This document shows, piece by piece, positions 7,469 through 16,719 of a stretch of 64,000 nucleotides of DNA. Made by a program: the position numbers and the translations under genes. The notes beneath the pieces are model-generated. The model was not told the DNA's origin. It was given only the letters and a program-made list of their open reading frames with translations, and made no database searches. Origin of the DNA: Victivallales bacterium (lineage in GTDB: Bacteria > Verrucomicrobiota > Lentisphaeria > Oligosphaerales > Oligosphaeraceae); assembly GCA_017964325.1 (NCBI GenBank), contig JAGCSE010000216.1, positions 1-64,000 of the forward strand, written 5' to 3'. Every line of letters starts with the position of its first letter. Position 1 is the first letter of the stretch.

Positions 7469-8212
7469 ATGCCATTTTCAAGACTAGAATTGCTCATCGG
7501 AAATGATGATTTATCCAAGCTCCGCAATGCCCGTATCCTACTGCTGGGTGTCGGCGGTGTCGGTTCATGGACTGCGGAAATCCTTGCACGTACGGCCATT
7601 GGGCATCTCACACTCGTTGATAGCGACACCGTCAAGCCGTCCAACATCAACCGCCAGGTTCACGCTCTCCACAGCACACTTGGCCGATTGAAAGCAGAAG
7701 TCATGGCGGAACGCATCCACGACATCAATCCTTCAGCCAACGTCACGCCGCTCAACCTCCATCTCACGCCTGAAAACCTCCCCGAACTGCTTGACAACAC
7801 GCCATGGTCCTGCGTCATCGATGCCATCGACGAACGGAAGCCCAAATTCGCCGCCATTCTCCACTGCCTCCAACACAGCATTCCCATTCTTTCTAGCATG
7901 GGTTCCGCCAATAAAGTAAATCCAGCCACTGTTGAAATCACAGATATATCAAAAACTTACGGTTGTCCGTTGGCGAAGCTCATGCGCAAGGCGTTGCATA
8001 AAGAAGGCATCCAGTCGGGCTTGAAAGTCTGCTTCTCCCCCGAACTACCATCCGTTTTGCAGAATGGCGGTTACCATGCAGAAGAAGCAGAAAATCCAGG
8101 CGAACGAAAGCCATTGGGCACGATATCTTATTTGCCAGCCATTTTCGGCCTCCGCCTTGCGGCGGAAGCCATTGCCATGATACGAAAACAAGAAAATCAC
8201 CCTCCTGCTTGA
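7469..8212 (+). CDS. tcdA: tRNA threonylcarbamoyladenosine dehydratase, ThiF/E1-like
   Basis: TcdA (CsdL) uses ATP to cyclise the t6A base at position 37 of ANN-decoding tRNAs to ct6A. This 247-residue protein has the nucleotide-binding GVGGVGSW near residue 28, VDSDTV, the SNINRQ signature, the DAIDE segment and the CFSPE stretch typical of TcdA. E. coli TcdA is about 268 residues, so this one is slightly short. No good Shine-Dalgarno precedes the ATG, but the ThiF core begins soon after it. The gene converges with the glycosidase-like gene, with only 3 bp between stops and no obvious terminator. Confidence 0.88.
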   Translation: MPFSRLELLIGNDDLSKLRNARILLLGVGGVGSWTAEILARTAIGHLTLVDSDTVKPSNINRQVHALHSTLGRLKAEVMAERIHDINPSANVTPLNLHLTPENLPELLDNTPWSCVIDAIDERKPKFAAILHCLQHSIPILSSMGSANKVNPATVEITDISKTYGCPLAKLMRKALHKEGIQSGLKVCFSPELPSVLQNGGYHAEEAENPGERKPLGTISYLPAIFGLRLAAEAIAMIRKQENHPPA

Positions 8213-8215
8213 CCA

Positions 8216-9688
8216 TTATGGCAGATATATTTCGCACCACACAGCGATCGCCTCGCCATTGTCGAGGCGGATTTCCACCACGTTGTCGCCGTCGTGCAGT
8301 TCACGCACAGGAATCTCGCGGATGACCGTCGCCGCAATATGCGGCGGGAACTCCAAGTTCTGACAGCAGTCCATCTCAAAACAATCCACGCCGTTGACTT
8401 TCAATGACAAAGACTGTCCATCCGCCAGCGGGTCCTTCAAACCAATGACTACATATCCCGTGCGGCAGCTCGTTCCGCCGCCGACATTCACGCGGAATGC
8501 CTGCCAGCCACCACCAATTTTTCGCGGCAACGCATTATCCATCGGAACACCTACAGGCCGCGGTGTCGTGTAAGTCACCACATGGCGCCGGGGCATCTCA
8601 TAGACGCTTTCCTTCTCACCGCACTTCTCTAACACCTCCGCAAATTCCTGCGGATTCGACATGCCCGTCAGCCCATTCATGTAGTTGAACAAATACATAC
8701 GATTGACGCCGCGATGCAGATATTCCGCCGCAAATCCAGCCGTCATCGCCGCCGTACACGGAATCATGGATGCGCCAGGATACGCGCCAATGTTGATGTC
8801 CAGCCCCGCGTTCAACTCAATGTCATCCCGCAAAAGGCCACGCCAAATCTCCACAGGCATATCGGAATCCGTTGTCGGCCAGAAATTACTGACCGTCACG
8901 GAATCAATTAGCCCCTCTTTTGACCATGCCAACACATCATATCCAAGCCGCCGCGCATCGTCTGGCCGTGACGGCACACGCACGCCAATCTTTATCTTGT
9001 GATGACGTTCATCACCTTTTGCAACCGCCAGTTTGTGCGTTCTACGCACAATGTCCGTCACCGCCTCAGCATCTTCAATTTCATATCCGGGCTTTAGGCA
9101 GACGGGAAAACGAAGCCAATCCAACTCAATTCCATCGCAATCAAACAGCTTTAAGTATTCCTCTATCAATGCCATGCGATAATCACGGACAGCGGAATAT
9201 CCATAATCCAAAGCACGGGCATTCCAATCGCCCATGTATGGGGCACGACGGTATTCAGGATGTTCACGCCAGAAAGCATCGTGCATGACGCTGTTTTCGT
9301 CATCAACATCATGCAAGTCGTTCATTCTGCATGAAATCCAGCCTTCCAGCCCCGCCTCTCGTATAACCTCCAGCCAGACGCAATACGGATTCAGGCCTCG
9401 TTCGTGCAGTAGCCGCGCATTCGTTGTCCATGACTGGAAATTCGGGCCAAGCGTCTTGCCACGGAACGACGGCCGACCGTCTTCGTCTTTTTCCACACCG
9501 CTCCAAATCGGCTCAATGACATGGCTTTCATACGACGCACGCTGCGCGTTCGGATTCAGGACAATCGCCTTCACCTGGCCACGCATATATCCACGGATGA
9601 ACATCTTAAGTCCTTCTCTTGTCATCGACTTTTCGGGAAAGGACATGAAGAAATTGGAATCATCTTCATTCAAAAACAAACCTGACAT
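8216..9688 (-). CDS. Putative TIM-barrel glycosidase (GHL-type)
   Basis: This 490-residue protein lacks a signal peptide. The first ~350 residues look like a TIM barrel of the GHL/DUF4015-type glycosidase group. GIELDWLRFP (near residue 192) carries the acidic pair expected at a barrel-strand end. Arg-rich and Trp-containing barrel segments such as VSNFWP also fit. The last ~100 residues look like a small beta-sandwich (ending HDGDNVVEIRLDNGEA). The substrate cannot be read from the sequence. It diverges from the GH38 gene, with a 181-bp gap that should hold both promoters, so the two may act on related glycans. Confidence 0.65.
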   Translation of the reverse strand: MSGLFLNEDDSNFFMSFPEKSMTREGLKMFIRGYMRGQVKAIVLNPNAQRASYESHVIEPIWSGVEKDEDGRPSFRGKTLGPNFQSWTTNARLLHERGLNPYCVWLEVIREAGLEGWISCRMNDLHDVDDENSVMHDAFWREHPEYRRAPYMGDWNARALDYGYSAVRDYRMALIEEYLKLFDCDGIELDWLRFPVCLKPGYEIEDAEAVTDIVRRTHKLAVAKGDERHHKIKIGVRVPSRPDDARRLGYDVLAWSKEGLIDSVTVSNFWPTTDSDMPVEIWRGLLRDDIELNAGLDINIGAYPGASMIPCTAAMTAGFAAEYLHRGVNRMYLFNYMNGLTGMSNPQEFAEVLEKCGEKESVYEMPRRHVVTYTTPRPVGVPMDNALPRKIGGGWQAFRVNVGGGTSCRTGYVVIGLKDPLADGQSLSLKVNGVDCFEMDCCQNLEFPPHIAATVIREIPVRELHDGDNVVEIRLDNGEAIAVWCEIYLP

Positions 9689-9869
9689 TGATTTTTCCTT
9701 ATATAAAATAGCTCTTTTCGTTTTTCTTCAACAATAATGCAAGACCGCCCTCTGTCAATAATATCCCACGAAAATCCCTCCCGCTTTTTGCATTTTTCCA
9801 TAAAAACGAATATAGTTTGTCTATGTCATTATCAACTTAACCAAACAATCCCCTAAAAAACACTCAGCC

Positions 9870-12257
9870 ATGAAAAAAATCTTCCACATCCTGCCGAACG
9901 CACATCTTGATCCCGTCTGGTTCTGGGACCAGCAAGAAGGTCTCAACGAAGGCATCAAGACCTGCAGTACCATCGTCAAGCTCATGGATCGCTTCCCTGA
10001 ACTCACGTTCAACCGTGGCGAAGCCTCCATCTACAACCATATCCAGAAGACCACCCCTGCCCTATTCGCACGCATTAAGGAACTTATGGCGGAAGGCCGC
10101 TGGTGCGCAGTCGGCGGCAGCTGGATTCAACCTGACCAAAATATGCCTTCAACCATCGATTTCCTCCGCCAGTTTTCCGTCGGTCGCGACTATTTCAAGA
10201 AAGAACTTGGCATATCGCCACTCGTCGCATGGGCGGCTGACCCATTCGGCCACAGCGCGGGAATGCCGGAAATCTATGCCGCGTCGGGCTTTAAATATTT
10301 CGCGTTCACACGTCCGAACAACCATCTCTTCCCATTGAAAGACGACGTATTCCGCTGGATCGGCCAGGGCGGCTCGTCCATTCTCGGCGCACGCTTCAAT
10401 TCAAACTGGTATGGTTGCGAACGCACGGCCGTCATTCCCGAACTCGATGGCGCATTGGAGCGCGTTAAAGACCGTAAACGCATCAACATAGCACTTGGCT
10501 TCGGCCTCGGCGACCACGGCGGCGGTCCAACCGCCCGACAGATCGAAGATCTCATGGCATGGCGCGAACAGCATCCAGAAGTGGAAGTCCGCTTCTCAAC
10601 GTTCGACATCTTCTTCGCCGCTTTGGAAGAAGAACTTGCAGCAGGCTTGGAAATCGAGTCCTTCCAAGGCGAGCTCAATTTCTGCCTCCGCGGCTGCTAC
10701 GCCTCCGTGCCCGCGTTCAAGCATGAGTTCCGCAAAAGCTCCAACCTGCTCCGCCGCGCCGAAAACAGCGTCCGCCTCATCAATGACTACCTGAAAGCTC
10801 CCGCACCGAACTTTACGGAGACATGGCGCTCCATGCTCTTCAACTACTTCCACGACATCATCCCGGGCTCCGCCATCGAACGCGCCCTTTTCGAGCAGCG
10901 GGATGAACTCGGCTGTGTCGCCTACACAGCCCGACGGGCGGAATTCGAAGCCGTCAACCGCCTCTGCGCACAGGTCGCCGTCAAGGTGCCAGCCGTTGAA
11001 GGCGACATGCCGGAAGCCGTTCCATACATCGTTTTCAACCCGTCGCCGCGTCCTTACAAAGGCATGGTCGAACTGGAAGTCTCGCTGGACTACCGCCCGT
11101 TGTTTGGTGTCAAGCATGAAGATAAAATCGTCGAATTGCGTGATGCAGACGGCAAGCCCGTCCGCTATCAGGAACTCCACACGGAGCACCACTCCATGCC
11201 TGGCTGCGTCTGGCGGAAGCGGCTTATCTTCCCCGCCAGCATTCCCGCCTTCGGATGGGCCGTCTATACAGCAGGTTACGTAAAGGAGCCACAGTTCGCA
11301 CCAACCTGTGACGAAAATCCCGCCGTCGCCGACGGCTGCTCCATTTCCAACGGACTCGTCTCCTTCACAGCCATCCCAGGCGCCTACAGCATGACCGTCA
11401 CCATGCCCGACGGCAAGACGCTGCCCATTTCCGTCGCCCGCTATGAAGACAAGTTCGGCTCATGGGGCGGCATGGCCGAGGAGCCCGACTCCTTCAACCT
11501 CCAGAACCTTCTGGAAGTATGGCCAATCACACGCGTCAAAACCGTCGCCGCGGGGCCAGAGAAGGCCATCCTCTTCGTGGAGCTCAAAGGTGCACGTTCA
11601 CGCATCGAACTGACCGTCGCTCTGCGGCGCGGCGAAACCAATTTCACGTTTGACACACGCGTCATCCGTGATGACCGCTCGTCCCGCCTCAAGCTCCGCT
11701 TCCCGCAGGCGGAATCCGTCGTTTACGATGTCACAGGCGGTGAATCAAAACGCCTTGAAACAGGGCAGGTTCCTGGCCAGCGTTACGTAAAGGTCTGCAA
11801 TACAACAGCTGGCTCATTCGGCTTCGCTGCCGACGGCGGCTACAGCTACGACAACCAAAACGGCTTCTTCACCTACTCGCTGGACAAGGCATGCCGCTAT
11901 TCATGCGATGAATACAGCACTCCTGAAACTGGCATCGAATCACCAACGGAACGCGGCGAACTCCACATCAACATGATTCTCGCCGCTAATCCAGACGACA
12001 TTCCCGCTCTTGCAGACGGCAACGCTCCGAAAGCCTACCTCACTTGGACACATGACGGCCCGCTTCCGCCGTCTGGCAGCCTGCTGGAAATCGCGGATTC
12101 AAACGTCGAACTCGTTGCAGTCGATACGGTCAACGACAAGCCTGTCCTCACGCTGCAAAACCGTTCGGACATGCCTGTCCTGACCACTGTCAAGACTCCC
12201 GTCGTTTTCAGAAATGTCTCCCTACAGCCGTGGAAACTCACCCAAGTGGAACTTTGA
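9870..12257 (+). CDS. Glycoside hydrolase family 38 alpha-mannosidase
   Basis: GH38 enzymes hydrolyse alpha-mannosides with retention, using a zinc-bound active site. This 795-residue protein has the N-terminal zinc motif NAHLDPVWFWD (His12, Asp14) and WAADPFGHS with the nucleophile Asp124. FHDIIPGS near residue 328 is a further family signature in the helical domain, and large C-terminal beta domains follow. No signal peptide is present, so it should act in the cytoplasm on imported oligosaccharides. The ChrA gene starts one base after its stop, implying one transcript, although the functions look unrelated. Confidence 0.9.
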   Translation: MKKIFHILPNAHLDPVWFWDQQEGLNEGIKTCSTIVKLMDRFPELTFNRGEASIYNHIQKTTPALFARIKELMAEGRWCAVGGSWIQPDQNMPSTIDFLRQFSVGRDYFKKELGISPLVAWAADPFGHSAGMPEIYAASGFKYFAFTRPNNHLFPLKDDVFRWIGQGGSSILGARFNSNWYGCERTAVIPELDGALERVKDRKRINIALGFGLGDHGGGPTARQIEDLMAWREQHPEVEVRFSTFDIFFAALEEELAAGLEIESFQGELNFCLRGCYASVPAFKHEFRKSSNLLRRAENSVRLINDYLKAPAPNFTETWRSMLFNYFHDIIPGSAIERALFEQRDELGCVAYTARRAEFEAVNRLCAQVAVKVPAVEGDMPEAVPYIVFNPSPRPYKGMVELEVSLDYRPLFGVKHEDKIVELRDADGKPVRYQELHTEHHSMPGCVWRKRLIFPASIPAFGWAVYTAGYVKEPQFAPTCDENPAVADGCSISNGLVSFTAIPGAYSMTVTMPDGKTLPISVARYEDKFGSWGGMAEEPDSFNLQNLLEVWPITRVKTVAAGPEKAILFVELKGARSRIELTVALRRGETNFTFDTRVIRDDRSSRLKLRFPQAESVVYDVTGGESKRLETGQVPGQRYVKVCNTTAGSFGFAADGGYSYDNQNGFFTYSLDKACRYSCDEYSTPETGIESPTERGELHINMILAANPDDIPALADGNAPKAYLTWTHDGPLPPSGSLLEIADSNVELVAVDTVNDKPVLTLQNRSDMPVLTTVKTPVVFRNVSLQPWKLTQVEL

Positions 12258-12258
12258 T

Positions 12259-12864
12259 ATGCCTTCTGATGAAAACATCCAGCAGGCATCACTGCTTCGC
12301 CGCTGTTTCGTGCTATTCAACGTGTTCGCAAGCATTTCCGCCGTCTCATTAGGCGGAGGGCTTGTCATGCTGCCCGCCATGAACCGCGCATTCGTCGAAA
12401 AGCGCAAGTGGCTCACCAACGATGATATGCTCGACACCGTCGCCATCATGCAGTCGCTTCCTGGCATCATCGCCGTCAACATGTCATCGCTCATCGGTTC
12501 TAAAATCGCGGGTGTGCCTGGAGCCATCGCAGGCACGCTCGGTGTCGTCTTCCCCCCATTCGTCACCATCCTGCTCATCGCCTACTGCCTGACGAATTTC
12601 TTCGACACACCCGCCATGGTCAACGTTTTCAAAGGAGTTCGCGCAGGTGTCTGCGCCCTTATCCTCCTGTCTGCCATACAGTTAGGCAAAAAAGTCCTCA
12701 AAGGGCCGTTTGAAATCGCGCTCGCCCTCATCGGCTTCCTGTCGATACTCGTCTTCAACCTCAACGTCATCCTGATGATTATTCTTGCGGGCATCGCAGG
12801 ACTCGTCTATAAGGCGCTCATGAAGCAGAAAACCGCTTCAAAAACAAATACCGTTGGGAAATAA
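12259..12864 (+). CDS. ChrA-type chromate transporter, first half (short-chain pair)
   Basis: This 201-residue, multi-helix membrane protein belongs to the short-chain ChrA group, in which two adjacent genes form the transporter. It carries the SLGGGLVMLPAM segment and a SLPGIIAVNMSS motif typical of the N-terminal half. The ATG at 12259 is chosen over an upstream ATG at 12214 that would overlap the mannosidase gene. Its partner starts at 12896. The family exports chromate with sulfate in studied cases; many members have unknown anions, so substrate is not assigned. Confidence 0.85.
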   Translation: MPSDENIQQASLLRRCFVLFNVFASISAVSLGGGLVMLPAMNRAFVEKRKWLTNDDMLDTVAIMQSLPGIIAVNMSSLIGSKIAGVPGAIAGTLGVVFPPFVTILLIAYCLTNFFDTPAMVNVFKGVRAGVCALILLSAIQLGKKVLKGPFEIALALIGFLSILVFNLNVILMIILAGIAGLVYKALMKQKTASKTNTVGK

Positions 12865-12895
12865 CCGTTTTTCCTGCAATATATTACACATAATC

Positions 12896-13474
12896 ATGCC
12901 TGAACAATCCTTTTTAGACTTGTTTTTCATTTTCCTGAAAACAGGAGCATTCACGTTCGGCGGCGGCTACGCCATGATTCCGCTACTGCAAGCCCAAATC
13001 GTCCCGACATATCTAGAAGACCCCGAAATGTCCAATCTTATCGCGCTCGCGCAAATGACGCCTGGCGCCGTCGGCCTGAACACCGCAACTTACGTCGGCT
13101 ATTCGGAATACAGCTTCATCGGCGCGTTATGCTGTACATTCGCGTTGACCTTTCCGTGCTTCGCCGTCGCCACCATCGTGTCGTTTTTCAAAAAGGCGTT
13201 TCAAGAGAACCAATCCGTCAAAAACGCTCTTTTCGGAATTAGGGCGATGGCCGTCGGCATGATTCTCACGGCAGTCCTGTCGTTCGCCGACGGTTCCGTA
13301 CTGACCGCCTCCGTCAAGAAACTGTGGCAGAAAGGCACGGAAATCCCTAAAATCTGCTGGCAGGGTGCAGTGATTTTCATCGTCATCGCCATCATCGAAT
13401 TAAAATGGAAACTAAATACTATTTTATCAATTACCATAGCGGGATTGCTTGGCCTCATTCTCTTTTCCATCTGA
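12896..13474 (+). CDS. ChrA-type chromate transporter, second half
   Basis: This 192-residue membrane protein is the second half of the split ChrA pair. It has the FLKTGAFTFGGGYAMIPLL signature and MTPGAVGLNTATYVG, then four or more hydrophobic helices. The ATG at 12896 is preferred to 12854, which would add a non-homologous leader overlapping the first half. It probably forms a heterodimer with the preceding protein. Endonuclease III begins 6 bp downstream, continuing the tight gene chain from GH38 onward. Confidence 0.85.
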   Translation: MPEQSFLDLFFIFLKTGAFTFGGGYAMIPLLQAQIVPTYLEDPEMSNLIALAQMTPGAVGLNTATYVGYSEYSFIGALCCTFALTFPCFAVATIVSFFKKAFQENQSVKNALFGIRAMAVGMILTAVLSFADGSVLTASVKKLWQKGTEIPKICWQGAVIFIVIAIIELKWKLNTILSITIAGLLGLILFSI

Positions 13475-13480
13475 CATATT

Positions 13481-14125
13481 ATGGGAACAAAATCAAAACT
13501 CCTTACAGCCAAACAAGTTGAACAGCTTTTTGACATCCTGTCCGAACACATCAAGCCGCGTTGCGAACTCGAACACCGCAGCGTATTGGACCTGCTGATT
13601 GCCGTCATTCTTTCCGCGCAGACGACAGACAAGCAGGTAAATGTCGTCACGACAGAACTTTGGAAGAAATGCAAAACTTGCCAAGATTACCTTGCCCTCG
13701 GAGAAGACGGCGTGGCGGAGGCCATCCGCCGCATTGGCCTATACCGCAACAAGGCGAAATCCGTCATCGGCGTCTGTCAAAAACTGCTGTCGGATTTCGG
13801 TGGGGAAGTCCCACGGACGAGAGAAGAGCTGATGACATTGCCTGGAGTCGGACGGAAGACAGCCAACGTCGTCTTGAACGTTGGTTTCGGACAGCCGACA
13901 CTCGCCGTCGATACACATGTTTTCCGCGTCGCCAACCGCACAGGGCTTGTCTGCGAACCAACCGTCGAAGGAGTCGAACGCGCATTGCTGGAACGTGTTC
14001 CCAAAAAGCATCTTCTGTACGCTCATCACTACCTGTTACTGCACGGCCGCTACACCTGCAAAGCACGTTCACCAGAATGCGAGAGCTGCCCCATCAACGC
14101 CGTCTGTCGAAAATTAATCGAATGA
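13481..14125 (+). CDS. nth: Endonuclease III (DNA glycosylase/AP lyase)
   Basis: This base-excision-repair enzyme removes oxidised pyrimidines. The 214-residue protein has the helix-hairpin-helix LPGVGRKTANVV, with the catalytic Lys, then the DTHVFRVANR segment with the catalytic Asp. The C-terminal 4Fe-4S cluster motif is C-x6-C-x2-C-x5-C (CKARSPECESCPINAVC). Length and order match E. coli Nth. It follows ChrA with a 6-bp gap. Confidence 0.95.
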   Translation: MGTKSKLLTAKQVEQLFDILSEHIKPRCELEHRSVLDLLIAVILSAQTTDKQVNVVTTELWKKCKTCQDYLALGEDGVAEAIRRIGLYRNKAKSVIGVCQKLLSDFGGEVPRTREELMTLPGVGRKTANVVLNVGFGQPTLAVDTHVFRVANRTGLVCEPTVEGVERALLERVPKKHLLYAHHYLLLHGRYTCKARSPECESCPINAVCRKLIE

Positions 14126-14178
14126 GACGTTTTCATACCTTCCCATAGACTTGAAATTTTCCATTTTAGCTTTTTATT

Positions 14179-14195
14179 ATTGTATAAAGTACAAT
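14179..14195 (+). promoter_or_regulatory. Perfect inverted repeat ATTGTA-N5-TACAAT before the PilT-like gene
   Basis: A 6-bp perfect inverted repeat with a 5-bp spacer lies 29 bp upstream of the ATG, inside the only sizeable gap (98 bp) of this gene chain. It could be an operator overlapping a promoter (TATAAA within it). Evidence is position and symmetry only. Confidence 0.35.
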
Positions 14196-14223
14196 CATTG
14201 ACCATTTCAGAAAGGATTCATCT

Positions 14224-15639
14224 ATGCGTTCCGTCATCCACGACCTGCTGGTCGCCTACATGGAGAACAAAGCCTCCGAATGTCAAATCTATGAAAGCAA
14301 ACCTGCCGTCCTCCGCATTGAAGGCAATTCCTGTGAGATTCCAGATTTCGCGCCCAATGAGACACAGTTTCTCGAACTCGCAGGCAACCTCCTGCCAGAC
14401 GAACAGATACAAAAATTGGAAAACAACGATGATGGCGAAGATTTCATCATGGAGGATTTCCTCCTCGAAGAGGACGGAGTCGCCCGCTTCCTCATCCACA
14501 TCCAACGGCAGCGCGGTCAGTTAGCCCTCATCGTCAAGAAGACGAGACGTGATGCTTCCGTCTTCTACGACATTCTGAAATACGCCGTCTCCCAAGGGGC
14601 TTCAGACCTCCATGTCCGCGAAGGCAAGTTCGTCCGCCTCCGCGTCCACGCCCGCCTTGTGGAAACCAACATCATGACGGACACGTATTTCTTCGAAAAA
14701 TCCTTCGAACAGATCATTCCCGAAGGCCGCTTTGATATCTTCAAGAAAGAAGGCGACCTCGATTTCGCATGGGAGGAGGAAGGCGTCGGACGCTTCCGTG
14801 TCAACCTCCACCGCCAGCGCGGCAACTCCGCTTACACCTTCCGCTATGTAAAGGGCAGAGCGCCAACTATCAAGGAAGTCAACCTCCCAGAAATCCTCAA
14901 GAAAATCGCCAGTTTCCGCAACGGCATCATCTTCGTCACGGGTACCACGGGCTCCGGTAAATCAACGACCATGGCCGCCATGTTGGACTATATCAACAAC
15001 ACGTCCGAACAACATATCATAACTATCGAAGACCCAATCGAATACACATTCCAAGACAACCGCTCGTTCTTCGAGCAGCGCGAAGTCGGCCTCGATGCCG
15101 CCAGTTTCGATTCAGCCCTCGTCCACGCCCTCCGACAAGACCCCGACATCATCATGGTCGGTGAAATGAGAAACCGCGAGACATTCGAGACGGCCCTGGC
15201 CGCCGCAGAAACGGGACACATGGTCCTCACGACGCTCCACACGAAGGATGCCGCCCAAAGTATCAGCCGTATTCTGGACATGTTCCCTCTGGAGGAACGC
15301 GACTCCATCCGCAAAAGCATCTCCGAATGCCTCCAGGCAATTGTCTGCCAGCGACTTGCACCACGCGCCATCGGCAAAGGTGTCGTCCCGATTAATGAAA
15401 TTCTCATCAACACATCCATCGTCAAAAAGCTAATTTTCGACAACCAATTGGACAAAGTCCCGCAGGCCATCGCAGGCGGTGAGGAAGAAGGCATGATGTC
15501 CTTCAACCAGTGCCTCCTCAAGCTCACAAAGAACGGCGACATCACGGAAGAAATCGCCCTCAAGTTCTCCGATGCGCCGCAACAGCTCCAGATGAACCTC
15601 AAGGGCATCTTCCTCTCCAGCGGCGGCATTATCCAGTAA
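14224..15639 (+). CDS. PilT-like secretion/retraction ATPase with duplicated N-terminal domain
   Basis: This 471-residue GspE/PilT-superfamily ATPase has Walker A GTTGSGKST (residues 240-248), EDPIEY, the Asp box around ALRQDPDIIMVGEMR and the His box TGHMVLTTLHT. PilT is usually ~350 residues. The extra ~110 residues look like a second copy of the PilT N-terminal domain: IHIQRQRG (~92-98) mirrors VNLHRQRG (~193-200), and each copy follows a similar helix-strand pattern. It probably powers retraction of type IV pili or assembly of pseudopilin fibres such as the one at 51446. The next small membrane protein follows 21 bp later. AAAGGA precedes the ATG. Confidence 0.88.
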   Translation: MRSVIHDLLVAYMENKASECQIYESKPAVLRIEGNSCEIPDFAPNETQFLELAGNLLPDEQIQKLENNDDGEDFIMEDFLLEEDGVARFLIHIQRQRGQLALIVKKTRRDASVFYDILKYAVSQGASDLHVREGKFVRLRVHARLVETNIMTDTYFFEKSFEQIIPEGRFDIFKKEGDLDFAWEEEGVGRFRVNLHRQRGNSAYTFRYVKGRAPTIKEVNLPEILKKIASFRNGIIFVTGTTGSGKSTTMAAMLDYINNTSEQHIITIEDPIEYTFQDNRSFFEQREVGLDAASFDSALVHALRQDPDIIMVGEMRNRETFETALAAAETGHMVLTTLHTKDAAQSISRILDMFPLEERDSIRKSISECLQAIVCQRLAPRAIGKGVVPINEILINTSIVKKLIFDNQLDKVPQAIAGGEEEGMMSFNQCLLKLTKNGDITEEIALKFSDAPQQLQMNLKGIFLSSGGIIQ

Positions 15640-15660
15640 ATCAACAACTTACATATCAAT

Positions 15661-15855
15661 ATGCCTAAAAAAACAAAAGAAGTTACATACAATCTTCAGA
15701 CCATCATGGAAAACTGTGCCCCTTCGCGGCGCAGAATCAAGCGACACAGCGTTCGCAGGGTCGATACCTTGCAGATACGGAAGACCGTCACATTGCTTCT
15801 CGTGCTGTTGCTGGTCGTGGCCGTCTTTGGTCTTATGAAAGAATTCATACTATAA
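15661..15855 (+). CDS. Small single-helix membrane protein
   Basis: A 64-residue protein with a basic N-terminal ~40 residues and one hydrophobic helix (residues ~43-60: TLLLVLLLVVAVFGL). It lies 21 bp after the PilT-like ATPase and may anchor or regulate it. No family recognised. Confidence 0.6.
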   Translation: MPKKTKEVTYNLQTIMENCAPSRRRIKRHSVRRVDTLQIRKTVTLLLVLLLVVAVFGLMKEFIL

Positions 15856-15891
15856 TTTGTCTGTATTCAATAAAATAAGGAAAACAAAACT

Positions 15892-16689
15892 ATGAAAGCC
15901 CTGAAAATTATCGGCATTATCCTCGTCATTCTGATAGTGGTTCTTTTCATTGCCGTCATGAACATCGGAAGTATCGTCAAGACAGGTATTAACACCGTTG
16001 TTCCACAGGTCACGAAATGCGAAGCGCATGTCGATGACGTTTCATTCAATGTCTTCAGCGGCAAATTTGAAATCAAGGATCTCGTCATCAACAACCCCGA
16101 AGGCTACAACACCGACCATGCGTTCTCCCTTGGACACATTTTCGTAAAGGTCAAAATGGGAACGCTTTTCAGCGACATCATCGAAATCGATCAAGTACTC
16201 ATCGACTCTCCGGAAATCACGTATGAAGTCGGTCTCGGCAACTCCAACCTCAACACCATCCTCGAAAACGTCAACGCCGCCCTCCCCGCCTCCGATGAAG
16301 AAGAAAAAAAGGAGGAAAAGCCAAAGGATGACAAACCAGGCAAGAAAGTCATCGTCAATCTCGTGAAAGTCACCAACGGAAAAATCGGCATTTCCGCTAA
16401 AATCGCCGGCGGTATGGAAGCTCCAATTGTCCTGCCCGACATCGAAATCAAAGACCTCGGCAAGAAAGAAGGCGGCATCAGTATGATTCAAGCGGCCGCC
16501 GTCACGCTCAAGACCACCCTGCTCTCCATCTTCGATGTCTTGAAAAGCTCTGGCAAGTTGCTCATCGACAGTGCAAAGGCCATCGGAGAGAGCATCGGCG
16601 AAGGCGTCAAATCCATCGGAGAAGGTGCAAAGGACCTAGGAAAAGATGCCGTCGAGGGACTCAAGAATCTAATTCCTGGAAAGAAATAA
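15892..16689 (+). CDS. AsmA-like envelope protein
   Basis: This 265-residue protein has an N-terminal membrane anchor (residues 5-24) followed by AsmA/DUF748-like beta structure. The pattern V(D)DVSFNVFSGKFEIKDLVI with NPEGY is characteristic of this group. A charged linker (EEEKKEEKPKDDKPGKK) splits the beta region, and the C-terminal ~60 residues are amphipathic Gly/Ala/Lys helices (IGEGVKSIGEGAKDLG). AsmA-like proteins are thought to act in lipid transport or outer-membrane assembly; the role here is inferred. It lies between a small membrane protein and a lipoprotein. Confidence 0.7.
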   Translation: MKALKIIGIILVILIVVLFIAVMNIGSIVKTGINTVVPQVTKCEAHVDDVSFNVFSGKFEIKDLVINNPEGYNTDHAFSLGHIFVKVKMGTLFSDIIEIDQVLIDSPEITYEVGLGNSNLNTILENVNAALPASDEEEKKEEKPKDDKPGKKVIVNLVKVTNGKIGISAKIAGGMEAPIVLPDIEIKDLGKKEGGISMIQAAAVTLKTTLLSIFDVLKSSGKLLIDSAKAIGESIGEGVKSIGEGAKDLGKDAVEGLKNLIPGKK

Positions 16690-16719
16690 TCATCTTCAAA
16701 ACAATTAGGAACAACAATT

